Assembly (NCBI GenBank): GCA_011799875.1
Contig: CM022303.1
Span: 426,985,230 to 427,049,229 of the forward strand
Direction of reading: 5' to 3'
Length of the DNA stretch: 64,000 bases
Source: Thinopyrum elongatum
Lineage: Eukaryota > Streptophyta > Magnoliopsida > Poales > Poaceae
The translations under genes were made by a program, and so were the position numbers. Positions 44,444 through 55,384 of the stretch are shown here, piece by piece (the stretch's first letter is position 1; every line of letters begins with the position of its first letter). The notes under the pieces are model-generated. The model made no database searches and was not told the DNA's origin. It saw only the letters and a list, made by a program, of their open reading frames with translations.

Positions 44444-47400
44444 TTACTTGGTCTGGCGGCCGGGTGAAACCATTTCAACGTGGAGGACCCTGGCGGCCTG
44501 AGAAGCGGCTTTATCCTTGGCAACTGTGACGTTGGCGCCCGCTGGCGGCTTCTTGAATCGTTCATCAAGATCGAGGTCCGGATGGCGGTAGGTGATATTG
44601 CTCAAGACCACGAAGAGGGCGTCGTGGGCAAGCTTCCGGGACTCGGTCACGAAATGCTCGGCCCTCCCCTCTTCGTGCACCTTCAGCTTCTTGATCAACT
44701 CATTAAAGAAGACTCCCAGCTTGGCGCTTGGGACCTCGTGATTGCTGACCGAGAAAGTTGGGCCATCCGTACCCATCACCACAGCTTGGGCTGCAAGACG
44801 CTCAGCGACGTCGATCAGGCTCTTGATCCACAGCTTGACTTGCTCGGACTGATTCTTCAGTTTAGCTTCTGCGTCTTTCCGGAGACGCTTGGCCGTATCC
44901 AGATCCTTGGACAATAGCTGTTGGCGGGATTCAATGGACTCTGCCACACTCTCCAAGGAGCCGATCCTGGCCTTCATGTCGGTGATGGTGCCGTTGGCGG
45001 TCTTGAGATTCTGGGTCTTGAAGGAGAGCTGCGACTGCACGTCAGCCAAGAGAACCTCCGCCTTCCGTGCTTCTTCTTTGAGAGCCTCCACCTCCTTGGC
45101 GCTCCCGGCAAGATCTTCTGTCAACTTAACCACATGCTGGTCGAGATCAGTCTTGGCGGCAGATGCGGCAGCCAGGTTGTCGGTGAGTTTCTTCAGTTGG
45201 GCGGCAGAATCGGCAGCAATGGCGTCCAGGGCAGCTCCGTGCTTGTCCTCCAGTTCCTTGGTGCGTTGACGCACAAGAGCCTCCAGATTGTCATCCTAGG
45301 CATGAAGAGTGGCTTTGAGTTTCTCCTCCCGGAGGGAGATTTCTTGCTCTCTGGCGTCCAGGGATGCCTTGCGGTCCGCCAGGCGCGCCTTCCGGGCCAT
45401 GACGTCTTCCCTTGTCATCAGGAGCGTCTCTTGCTGCCTCATGAGCACCTTGAAGTGCTTATCATGCCACTCGTGCAGCCCCAGACATTTGTCCTTCAGC
45501 TTCTGGTCCACCCTGCTGGCAGGCTCGCGCCGCTCCTTGAGCGCCTGCCACTTCTGGCTGTGCCGGGCTTGCATCTCCTTCACGCCCGTCGCCGTGGACT
45601 CCAAGAAGGACAAGTCCATTGCGACAGCGCCTGAGTCGTCGGCCTCTCCAGCTCCCTGGTACAGCAGTGCCAGGAGGCGTTGAAGCTCTTCATCGAGCTC
45701 CGCGCTCGTCGTCAAGGACGGGCCGGGGGCTCCAGTTCCAGGCTACGACAACACCATGGCCAGCGTGTTTGACGAGGGTGGCGGAGTCTCCGCAACAATC
45801 CCGGAGGAGGGAATTGGATCCATGGTTTGGAGGGGAACTTTCACCTCAACCACCACCTCCTCTTCCAGGGCGTCCTCCAAAGAATGCTCCACCACCGCCA
45901 AGGAATCCTGGACATTCCCAGCGGCAAGGTCCTATCCCTCTGCGGCAGCAATCTCAATGGCCTTGTCCGCAGCAGCCCTTCCTATGTCAGCCACCACCTC
46001 CAGTAGTTCTGGCTCTTCAGCTTGGGGGTCTGCAGATGAGAAGACTGGCGGACAACAAAGAAACAGAAGTTTAAAGTGACGAGGAAATCAGGAGAAGTAA
46101 TCAGGACCAGAAAGGAAAAAGGGCATAAGTGGAGTACCTGGAGAAGTCTGCCGGGCAGGGACCTCAGTTTCCCCGGATGTGTCTGTTGCCGGGCCATGTA
46201 CTTCACACCCTGCCGCGGCAGCCGCGACGGCTCTCTGTGCGGTTTCATCCGCGGAGGGCTCTGTCGGGGATTCTTCGGCTCGGTCGGCGGAGGAGATATG
46301 CCCCTCCGGAAGGGGCTCGCCCTGCGTCGTCTCACCACCACCTCCGATGGAAAGAACCAAGCCCCCACTTCCAGGCTGAGGGCTGGACTGGGGGCGCAGC
46401 ACGGGATCCTCTGCGTCGCCCTCGGCCAAGGCCAGGCTCTCCGCGGTCTTCGGCGACCCAACACGCCGAAGCCTCTTCCGAGGACGATGGATGAGGGTTT
46501 CCGTGTCCTCCTCCACTTCCCTAGTGCAACAGCAGAACAAGAGGTTAGTCAGCTAGGGTAAACATGAACTCCATGGGAGGCGAAGGCTACCTTCCTCTCT
46601 TCGGAGGTGGAGGGGCAGAACACTCCGACAGCTTCGGTGCCCGGCGTGGCGCCAGGGGCTCCAGGGGAGGCGAGCTCTGTGAAGAACTCGAGCCCGAACG
46701 GGGGCTGGAATCAACTTCCACATCCGCCGATTGCTCAGCGAGGGAAGTCTTGATCCGGGCAAGGCGAGGGGATTGGCGGCATGCCACATCCACCTTGGTG
46801 ACCTTAGTGGTGGTCTTCTTTACCCCCTTGGCGGCTGGCACTGGATTTGGGGCCGCCGCCCCCCGATTAGCAGCGTGCCTACGGGGGCGCTGGTCCAAAA
46901 CTGGCTCGGGGGCTTGAGACCCAGCCGCAAGCCACTCTTCCTCAAGCTCTGCCACCTCGCCAATCTCCTCCTGAAGCTTCGTTGCCGCTGTGGCTAAGGC
47001 ATCAAGCCCGGCAAGGTTGTCCCCGGTAAGCTCTTCCCCGGCAACCCCTTCCGTGGCTTGCACCTTGCTGCCACCGTGAGAAGAACTCTCATCCTCATCT
47101 TTCCCCTTGCCCTTCTCGGCCTTCGCGGCCCATGCCACCTCCGCAAGGTGGGCGGCCTTGTCCTCCTCAACCCTCCTTAAGAAATACGCCACCTCCACAG
47201 AGGAGGTGCGTTTGTACATTCCAGTCTCAAACCTGGTGGCCTTCTCCACCAGGGTACTCGACCACTGGAGCTCTTCATCAAGGGTGGGCAGTCGCCAATC
47301 ACTTACCACCACTTGAGCATTGCAATCCGGCATCCATTTCAGTATCTAATCCCGGGCTGAATTGACATTCAGAGGGACAACAGTTGTCGGGAGCTTGAAC

Positions 47401-48305
47401 AGCTCGAAGCGGCCAAACAATTGGTCGCACAACCAGGCATGGCCATAAACTAACAAGTTGTTGGCCAATCCTGGGAGCAACCTCATCCTGTCCCCAGCAT
47501 CGCCATACAACCAGGCGGGTCTGTCCCTCTCCTGAAGCGGCGAAATGCGACAGAGAAGAAAATCTGCCCCCACATGCTCAATGGTTAGCCCGACAGCCTT
47601 CAAACGGGTAATCCTGTTGATTTCCGGGCGTAACCTATCTTCAGTGAGGCCATGAGCGCTCCATTCCTTGCTGCGCTCAACACATTCCGTCCGTGCCTCA
47701 TAGAAATCAGGAGCTTCCTCGTCCTGAATCCAACACCAATCCCCTCTCCACTCATCCCACCTCTCGCGCTGCCTCCCAGGGATATAATCCTAGAGTTTCC
47801 TCGCCACCCGCGACATCCAACAGATGTTCCCGGAGCGGTGACCTTTGTTCTCCACCCGTAGAACAAAATAATGCCGAAACAGATCCACATTGGGGTTGAC
47901 TCCGACGAAATTCTCACACAAGTGCGCGAAAATGGTCATGGTCGCCATTGCATTCGACGTGAAGTCAAGGAGGTGGAATCCATAGATGGTCATGATCGCC
48001 TCAAAGAATTCGGAGAAGAGGGGACAGAGGCCGCAGATAAAGTAAGCACAGAAGAATCGATTCGAGTTTGGCGGATCTTCCTTCCCCTCCGCAAAAACTT
48101 TGGGCGCACCATGCCCTTTCGGAACAGGCCTCCCCCAGAGATACCCATACCTCTCTTGAAGAACTAGGCCGCTCAGGTTCGACGGAAGGAAGACGACATC
48201 CCCCCTCCGCTTCTTGTTCAGCTCCGCTGCCCTCTTGCTCCCCTCAGCAGCTACTTCCCTCATCGCGGTCGTCTGCTTTCTTTTATCTGCGGGTTTCTTC
48301 CCCAT
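44444..48305 (-). pseudogene. Intron-containing antisense gene (putative gypsy-type transposon protein), nearly intact
   Basis: On the minus strand the frame starts MGKKPADKRKQTTAMR at 48305. It has a conserved N-terminal domain (VFLPSNLSGLVLQERYGYLW, AIMTIYGFHLLDFTSNAM, HYFVLRVENKGHRSGNICWM) and stays in one frame to 46587 with only two stops (TAG 47790-47792 and 47346-47348). Introns are visible: acceptor TTGCACTAG near 46522, donor CTCCAGGTACTCC near 46136 and acceptor CCGCCAG near 46036. One TAG occurs near 45935. Downstream parts are strongly helical coiled coil: 45715-45296 (QARHSQKWQALKERR, then LADRKASLDAREQEISLREE) and 45274-44444 (Ala/Lys/Glu heptads, then a C-terminal domain with TYRHPDLDLDERFKKPPAGA). 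It corresponds to the antisense gene at 22318-35027. The molecular function of the family is unknown. Confidence 0.7.
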
Positions 48306-48696
48306 TTACGCGGCGGTGATGCAGAAAGAGAAAGGGTTCGGTGAGAAGGACGGCGGCGGACGGGAGAGAGGGAGGGGGAACCATCGTTGGCTTGCAGAGG
48401 AAGCTGATGGAAGATCGGAGCAAGCGAAAGGTGGACCGTGCCGCTCCGCCTTTCCCTGTTTTTAAGGGGAGAAGTGCGGAACAGAGGCGTGACGCTTCAG
48501 AAAGTTACTATTTTACCTTAACTGCAACAGTCCCACGACCCCACGACGTGCAGTAATTGCGCGAAGTGGATGTTGGATTGACTGGTCGCCACGGCGAACC
48601 GGCATGTACAACCCTCTCCTGCCACATGTCTGTGCACTGTTTGGGGCCTAACCAAACGTGCCGCGCCGACACATGTGGCTCAGGCCTGGGGGCTTA
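48306..48696. other. Upstream region of the antisense gene
   Basis: This is about 390 bp between the antisense start and the 3' LTR. A TTAAAAA sequence near 48463-48470 on the minus strand, about 160 bp before the ATG, is a weak TATA candidate. The polypurine tract lies at about 48683-48696. Confidence 0.4.
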
Positions 48697-49605
48697 TGTC
48701 AAGGAAAATAGACAGGGGTATATATTTTCCCCTGACTCATGCACGGACGGCACCAGGCCATGCCAGAGTACAGGGGACAAAGATCTTCGAAGGACCAACA
48801 TGCAGATTAAGAGGACCAAGGTCAAGCCAGAGAAGCAAGATACCACCAGGAAAAAAACCTCCCTTGCCGGGCAGACGAGCTCGGCAAGGGCGGAGCCGCC
48901 CCCGCAAGAAAACATCCAAGACGTCCTGGCAGGGCCTGCCGGGACTCACGAAGGCGAAAGCCACCTCACCCAACCACTCCGCCACGACCCACGTCATCAA
49001 TCAGTGCGGTGTCAAGCCGCAAAGTGATTAAGTGGCAGCCGTTCACCACATGGCAGCCTCTTTCTATAGGAAATACCTACAGACGACACCCGTCCTGCGA
49101 CGTGTCAAGCAAGCAGGCGTGAAGCTGGCAAAATAGCCCGGCAAGGCTTGTCGGGCAAGCAACGATGTGACGTTGAGCGGCGCATTTAATGCGCTCTGTC
49201 AGCCTGCAGAGTTAGGTATGATAGCACTGTTTGCTATCTTATCAGTGCATAATGACTGATTTGCCATTGTGGTGACCCCTTAATCTATAAAAGGAGACCC
49301 CTGGCAACCGTAGAAAGGGGTTAGAAGGTTGGATACACACACACTCATACGCGCTTAGCCATAGTCGCCCATAGGCAACCCTGCCGGGCAAGTGTACTGC
49401 ACTCCACCACCATTCTTCCACAATCAATCCACCAAAGCAGGAGTAGGGTTTTACGCCTCACGGCGACCCGAACCTGGGTAAAATTGCATGTGTAATTTCT
49501 GCCGCGCTGCCCCATGCTCTTCTGCTCTTTGTGCGATGTGACACCCCCTCTGCTGAACCAGCAAGGGACCCTTGGTCCCATAGGTGGCCGTGGTTTGCCA
49601 CGACA
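48697..49605 (+). repeat. 3' LTR of the 42-49 kb Tat-like element
   Basis: The 909-bp LTR starts TGTCAAGGAAAATAG and ends TTTGCCACGACA, followed by the AATGG duplication. The TATA box is at 49286-49293. Confidence 0.93.
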
Positions 49606-49610
49606 AATGG

Positions 49611-50440
49611 TGATGTAGGGTAGAACCCTAGGTGCTCGATATTTCAGGATTGGAGAGGATCCCACGAAGAACGCGAAGAACACGAGAGGATTCACTCAAA
49701 CCAACAAGATTCAATTACACATGTGCTAGATCCTCAAAACACAAAGCGTTACACGATCCACGATCAACAAGGGATGATACAAGTAGCAAGTTCTTCTCCG
49801 TGATGAGGTCTTGAGGGTCTTCCCGTTAGGGGTCTTGAATCCAAGATGGATCTTCTCCGTAGAGGCCGCGGTCTCTCTCGGTGGAGTAGATCCGGATGGA
49901 CGAGCAAGGCTCTATCTCACATATGAGCTATCACAATGCCGACCCTAGAAAGAGGGAGGAGGAGGAGGAGTATATATAGTCTAAGGGGGCGAAAGGGTAC
50001 ATGGGCCTCGGCCCAACACGCTGTGCATAGATAGGCGTCGGTCGTCTGAATGCTGTTGGACAATGGTGGCTCGCGGGTGTCCGGACGTCAGGAAGCGGTC
50101 GAACGTCCGACATTTCGGCTTGGGTCAGGTGGCGTCGGATTTCTGGAGACGGTTGATCATCCGGTCGTCGGTCGTCCGGAGGTTCGGACTTCCGATAATT
50201 TCCCTTCTATTGGGTGACACCAGATGTCCGGAGGGGCTCGGTCGTCCGGTCGTTGGGGCATGTCGGACGTCCGGTCCGTGTTGGTCATCCGGCCACTGGA
50301 GTCTTTGCTGACTGGTCCTCGGGCTGGCTGGTTGACGTTCCAAGCGTCGGACGTCCGGTCCCGGCCGGTCGTCCAGTGGCTGTAGACTCCTGGCAGCTCC
50401 TTCTCTAGGTCCTTGTACTTGGTGTCATTGCTGTCTTGTC
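49611..50440 (-). repeat. Probable 3' LTR of the chromovirus-like element, rich in GTCCGGAC-type palindromes
   Basis: The left border is TGATGTAGGG at 49611; the right border is not precisely determinable because the partner LTR is outside the window. Between 50050 and 50390 there are about ten variants of TCGGACGTCCGG or GGTCGTCCGG (for example near 50071, 50101, 50170, 50262, 50346). Poly-GAG (GAGGAGGAGGAG) precedes the TATA-like run at 49970. Confidence 0.5.
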
Positions 50441-50513
50441 CAATGGGCGTAGCTGATCCATGGCCTTCCTCCAAATACCTGATCACACATAGGGTCTCCG
50501 CTTGAGGTAGTAG

Positions 50514-51010
50514 CTATGTCTCATATGTAGAAAGTGGTAGTTCGGAGAGGAGCGAGTTCACCTTATCTTCGATAGCCTTTGCTCGAGCTCTTGTCATTGG
50601 TCCAAGTGGTGTCATGAGGGACGTAGCTAGGTCCATGGGGATGAACTTGGGATGCTCCGCATTATCTCCCCCCCCTTGGGAAAGATCCGACCTCGGATCA
50701 AAGCTTCATCACCATGGTAGGGAGAGAGATCTTTGAAATTGAAGACATCACTCACGTTGTACTTGTCGCGCGGGAGGTCAATCTTGTAAGCGTTGTTGTT
50801 GTAGCGTGCTAGCACCTTGAAGGGCCCGTCGGCTGAAGGTAGAAGCTTGGATCTGTGTTCGTTGGGGAAGCGGTCCTTGCGAAGGTGTAGCCACACAAGA
50901 TCTCCAATGTAGAATATCATGGGTTGCTTGTTAATGTTGAGCTTGGTCGCGAGTCGTTGGACTTGGCGCTCGATGATATGCCTTGTATCTTCATGCATCT
51001 TCTTGAGATA
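50514..51010 (-). pseudogene. Gypsy integrase C-terminal region, frameshifted
   Basis: Residues from 51010: YLKKMHEDTRHIIERQVQRL, then FYIGDLVWLHLRKDRFPNEHRSKLLP, ADGPFKVLARYNNNAYKIDL and a DLSPYHGD motif. This is the GPY/F-type C-terminal module of Gypsy integrase. A homopolymer G run near 50680 shifts the frame. The continuation (NAEHPKFIPMDLATSLMTPL, then GPMTRARAKAIEDKVNSLLSEL) ends at TAG 50514-50516 and is typical of the end of chromovirus pol. The catalytic core lies outside the preserved part. Confidence 0.75.
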
Positions 51011-51234
51011 CACTGGTACCGTAAGATGCTATACAAATGGTTTTTAACCCCTTTCTGCGACGGCATTTGGAACCGCCGCCAAGTGAGTGTGGGCGATAGG
51101 GGGTCCTTCCCACACGGCCAAGAAACCGTCGGGGATGGGCGAGCGGCTACTGACGTTCTCCATAGAATAAACATATGAGAAGCCGCCCCAGTCCCACACG
51201 TTACATCTCGATGTTACGTTTCTGATGAAAGAGA
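51011..51234 (+). mobile_element. Left end of a second CACTA-like transposon
   Basis: It begins CACTGGTACCGTAAGATGC, preceded by ATA (51008-51010, candidate TSD). The next ~120 bp match, inverted, the right end of the small element at 14780-14902 (GGTTTTTAACCCCTTTC, AGGGGGTCCTTCCCACAC, AGAAACCGTCGG). It is interrupted at 51234 by the giant-LTR element and resumes at 62361. Confidence 0.65.
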
Positions 51235-52907
51235 TGTAACACCCTGGATTTTGCCCATTTTCTTTTGCTTTTAATTTTGGTCCGGATTTGCTTTTCTGTG
51301 ACTTAGTGGTTTTGAAACCTGGATGGATCACCCTTCATTTTTCTTCCCGAGTGGCTTGCCAACTTCAACACCATCCCAAGACCTTGTCATTTCCATTTTG
51401 GACCAATCCCAATATTCTTTTCTTGGGAATATTCCTTTTTCTATTAAAGGAATAACTCTGTTTGCCCTGAGTTGTGAAGCAACTCATATTTCTATCATTC
51501 CCAAAATTCTCAAATAATTCCCATAAGTCCTTTGGGACATATATTATACAGATATGTCAAAATATTCCTTGCCATACCCAAAAATATTTCACAAATATTC
51601 CTTTACCGATTCTGCCCTATCTGTCAGATTGAGAAGCAAGTACCCTTTATATTTGATTGATTGCTCTCAAACTTTTTGTGCACTCTTTCCAACCCATATC
51701 ATTGCCACATGCCAAAGTTCAACTTTATTTGGATAATAAATCTCTCCTGGCTAATTTCCAAAGTTTTTGGGCAACCGGAATCTTTGTGAAGCAAGTGCTA
51801 GCTAGGAGTATCCAAATGATTTGAAATTTTGCAAGCATCTTAATATGCTCAAATCCTGACTTTCCAGCAAATTTGAGCATCATCCCTTCAACTATGTGAG
51901 CATAGCATCAAATCTTTGTTTCTGGTCATTATTCTAGGTTGTGAAGCAACTATGTTTTATGTTGCTCCATAACTCCTGAAATTTTACCAGGACATTAACC
52001 TATCTATATAACACCTCTCCACAAAATTTGGGCTCAATTCATCTACCCAATAATTCCCTAGAATTTCCCTAAGATTCTGTCCAGTGGGGTGCTGTGTGAA
52101 GGAAGTACCACTTTGGTTTATCCAAATGGTATGAAATTTATGCAGTATCCTCATATGATCAAATTATTCATCTCCTCCAAAATTCAGCTCAATCCAGGCA
52201 AGTATGTGAGTGCCACTTCATATTTTGCATTTCTGTTCAATAAAGCCCATTGAACTGCAAGTGCTATTTATCTCCATCCAAATGGTCTGAAAATTTGCAG
52301 TGATGATCACCCTAGTGAGTGATCACTCTCAGCCAAATATCTGAGTCTAGTTCCTTCTCAACTTTTCTCAGCTCACATCAAACAGCTTGCTGGTGCATTG
52401 TATCCAAGCTCCCTCTAGTCATCTCCTGGCCTCTTGTGATGGGATTTCTCTCCCAAGCTGCCTTGAGGAGCAAGGACTTCCCGCTAGACATCAAAGTAGG
52501 TAGAAGAGTGCACCGCGTGCGCCAGTGCACGCGGTGACCATGCGGCAGGTGTGTAGTACGCGCTCTGTGCATTGGGGCCCTCGGCCTCGTCGGTTTCTTC
52601 CTCTCTTTCGACACCTAGCTATGTCTAGGGACTTCGTTTTGTCGTCGCCCTCACGCTGGACCCCTCTCCTCCTCTCCCGTCCCATCCGACGCGGTGCACC
52701 GATGGTGCCCGTGCCGCAAACCTCCTCTGCTCCTCCCTGTTTCAGTCGCCCGCGAGCTCCCGAGTCTTCCCGACCTCGCCTGAGCCTTCCCCGATCCTCC
52801 GTGAAGCTCGTGGATGTCTCTCCCCTCCTCCCCGCGGCTTCCCGAAGGCTCCGGCGCGTGGTGGACGTGACGCCGTGGCCGAGCCCGGCCACCCTCGTCG
52901 CCCCGCC

Positions 52908-52915
52908 TATAAAAG
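52908..52915 (+). promoter_or_regulatory. TATA box in LARD-like 5' LTR
   Basis: TATAAAAG sits within CCCCGCCTATAAAAGGGCCCC, followed by a CT-rich region (CTCGTCTTCACCACC), a good plant core promoter. An identical sequence lies at 59884-59891 in the other LTR. Confidence 0.7.
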
Positions 52916-55279
52916 GGCCCCGAGCCCCTCTCGTCTTCACCACCAACCCCATCTCCCTCCACTGGTCCTCCCCGACCCATTCAACCATCGCCGGGGCTGC
53001 TCCTCGCCACCCATCGCCGCCATGGCCGCCGCACGGCCTCGGCCAAATTCGTCCATCCCCAGCCCCCGTAGCACCACCGAACCACCGTAGCCAACCACCA
53101 CCATCACCTAGACTCTCCCCGCAGCTCGCCGCCCTCCTCTCAGTAGCCGCAGTGCCGTGCCCGAGGTCGCAGTGGCCGCCACCCGCCGCTGCCAAGGCCT
53201 CGCTGGCCCCGCTGCCTCTCGGCGAGGGCAAAGCCCACTGGCGGGTGCGCCTCTCCACGCTGGTGACTCCGGTGGCCGGGGCTCCGCCGGAGGTGGCCGG
53301 AGCCGCCGGGACGAGCGCCGATGCGCGCGCCTCCTCTGTTCTGTGAGCGAGCGCGAGGAGGGAGATGGTCCTGCCAGCGGGGCCCCCTCGTCAGTGTCTC
53401 CTCCTTCCCTCCGTTTTTTTTAAATGGAGCCGCAGCAAGGTGGGCCGGCCCAAGTGGAGCAGTAGCGCCTGCGCGGCTCGGCCGATGTCCAGGCACTGTT
53501 CTCATTCGGCCCAGTTCGGCTCAGGCGCACAGTGCATTTTAATCTTTTTCCAGAAAAAAACTGCTGAGGACCCAGAAGTAAATATTTATTTTACAGAAAG
53601 GTCCTTCTGCGGTCAAACTATCACATCTCTTTGCTCGGGACTCCGATTCAGGTGAAACCAAAGCCCACTTCTTCGTCTCGTGGAGCCCGTTCCGTTGGTA
53701 TCATTTTCACCATGTGTTCACATAGTGGAAATGACTATTTTGCGCTTGTCCGTAAACAGCCCCCTCTGGGAGAGAACTATTTCCGGCAATCGTCTCCGTG
53801 GACTCTCCGCACTCCTTTCCGATGGTTCCTTCATCCCCAGGCAAGCCACAACTCTCATCTGCATCATTGCATTGCAATATCATGGTTTAACTAATTACTT
53901 TAATAGCAAGTATGAGTTATTTGTGAAATGAATTGGATTATGCAATGTTCGAGTTAACTCTTGGATAGGTGACTACCATGTTGGGTACCGGATTATTAGT
54001 GGCTAGTAGCTTACCCACTTGTTGATACTGTGATGTTGAGATCACTGTCTATGATTATTTTGGAGTTCATCCGGCAGTTCGTGGAGATGAATTAGTAGCA
54101 GTGGCTTAAGCATACTGGTTATCGGAGTGTCAGCCATGACGGAAATATTATTCGGGGATTAGATATTTCATGGTTGACCTTGAGTCACCTGTCCGGACTT
54201 ATCCGTGCAGCCACATTTGCCGGTATGGGACGGCCTTGACTTGGTATGATCGCGTGCTCTTTCACAGGTACCGCCCGACAGGGAAGGTTATGCGTGCGCG
54301 CTATCCTGGCCCGGTAGGCGGCGATAACCTTGTGAGCCCAGTTGTGTTTTGTGCCGGCGTCCCCGTTTGGGACAGTATAGTTTGGCCACGACGGTGGCAA
54401 GTGTCACGAGGTGACAAGGGGCCACCCAAGGCTTGACTCCGAGGGAGTGCGATTGCCGGTGGTACGATGGGAGAGTCACGGGTCAGGCAGGTTTCGTTGG
54501 AGCAACACTGGTCCACCCGAATGGGATCACGAGGTCAGTGTTCCATAGTGTGGGTAAAGTGTGCAACCTCTGCAGAGTGTGAAAATCTATTCGAATAGCC
54601 GTGTCCATGGTATTGGACAGTCCGTCCAGACCTCACTAGGTGGTCAACCATGGTAGTGATGATAATGATGGAAGAACTCGTCGTATGATCAGAAGTACTC
54701 GGTGGTTCATGAGTATTCTGAGGGTTGTGAGACAACCCGGAGGAGAGTAAGTTTGTCAGACTTGTCGTGCAGATGGAATCAGGTATTTGATATGTTAACC
54801 ATGGGATGGCTGTGAGTTGAGTGGTCGGATGACCACATGCTTGGGAATTGGGATTTGGCACAGGTTTCGATTGCATCCTGAGATTATTTGGAGTACAAAA
54901 TTAAATATGCTTTACCTTACTGCATTTACTTCAGAAGTTATCTTGCTGGATAACCCTGCTTGTTAATTTTGACTGCTGTGATGTTGTCTTGCCTTAATGC
55001 TGATGTTTGTTGTGAGCTTGCGAGTACATTCAAAGTACTCACCTGGCGTGTCATGCCAGTTTGCAGGTCATGCCGTGATTGCTTGCTTGCCGAGGATCCT
55101 GTGCTTGCGATCTAGGATACGCGTTCTAGCCAGAGTCCCTACGGAGTGGAGTCCATCACCGTCGTCGCTGTTCTGCTGCCGAGAGAGTTACTTCACTGTT
55201 AGCATAGAGCTACCCCGGGAAGGCGTAGTGTCGCCGTGCCAATGTAATCCTTGTACCCTTTTGTAACCATATCCGTTGT

Positions 55280-55285
55280 AATAAA
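55280..55285 (+). terminator. Polyadenylation signal in LARD-like 5' LTR
   Basis: AATAAA is in TTGTAATAAAGAGCTG, 99 bp before the LTR end, with TGTACC/TTGTAA elements upstream. It is repeated at 62256-62261. Confidence 0.5.
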
Positions 55286-55384
55286 GAGCTGATTTGTTCT
55301 ATGCCAACAGTGCCGTATTCCAGAGGATTTGTCCCTGGGCTGGAATACGGGGCGTTCCGGTTTACTCTGAGCCGGGGTGCCACA

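Larger units (their letters stand above)
42369..49605 (+). mobile_element. Tat-like non-autonomous Gypsy element carrying only an antisense gene, TSD AATGG
   Basis: LTRs at 42369-43275 and 48697-49605 have inverted ends TGTC(GG)...CGACA and are flanked by AATGG at 42364-42368 and 49606-49610. The polypurine-type tract GGCCTGGGGGCTTA precedes the 3' LTR. After the 5' LTR comes TTTAGCGCGCCAGGTAGGGG, the primer-binding-site context of this group. There is no gag, protease, RT or integrase in the 5.4-kb interior; the only gene is on the opposite strand (44444-48305). LTRs differ at about 45 of ~908 sites (counted by eye). Confidence 0.88.
49611..51010 (-). mobile_element. 3' end of a chromovirus-like Gypsy retrotransposon
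   Basis: On the minus strand the integrase C-terminus (51010-50514) is followed by a short spacer and an LTR-like region ending ...CCTACATCA at 49611. A minus-strand TATATATA near 49970 fits an LTR promoter. The element is cut at 51010 by the CACTA-like element, so the remainder should lie beyond the right edge of the window. Confidence 0.6.
51235..55384 (+). repeat. 5' LTR (4150 bp) of the LARD-like element
   Basis: The first ~1.25 kb is AT-rich non-coding. A GC- and CpG-rich block follows at 52500-53500 with the TATA box at 52908. Then comes ~1.9 kb without genes, with a polyadenylation-type AATAAA at 55280-55285. Long frames in the GC-rich block lack protein-like character. Confidence 0.93.

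Noticed and set aside
52491..53346. Frames of 255 (minus) and 273 (plus) codons in the giant LTR
   Set aside because: They are GC-driven overlapping frames. The second LTR copy, at about 2-2.5% divergence, does not conserve them intact, so I treat them as non-coding.
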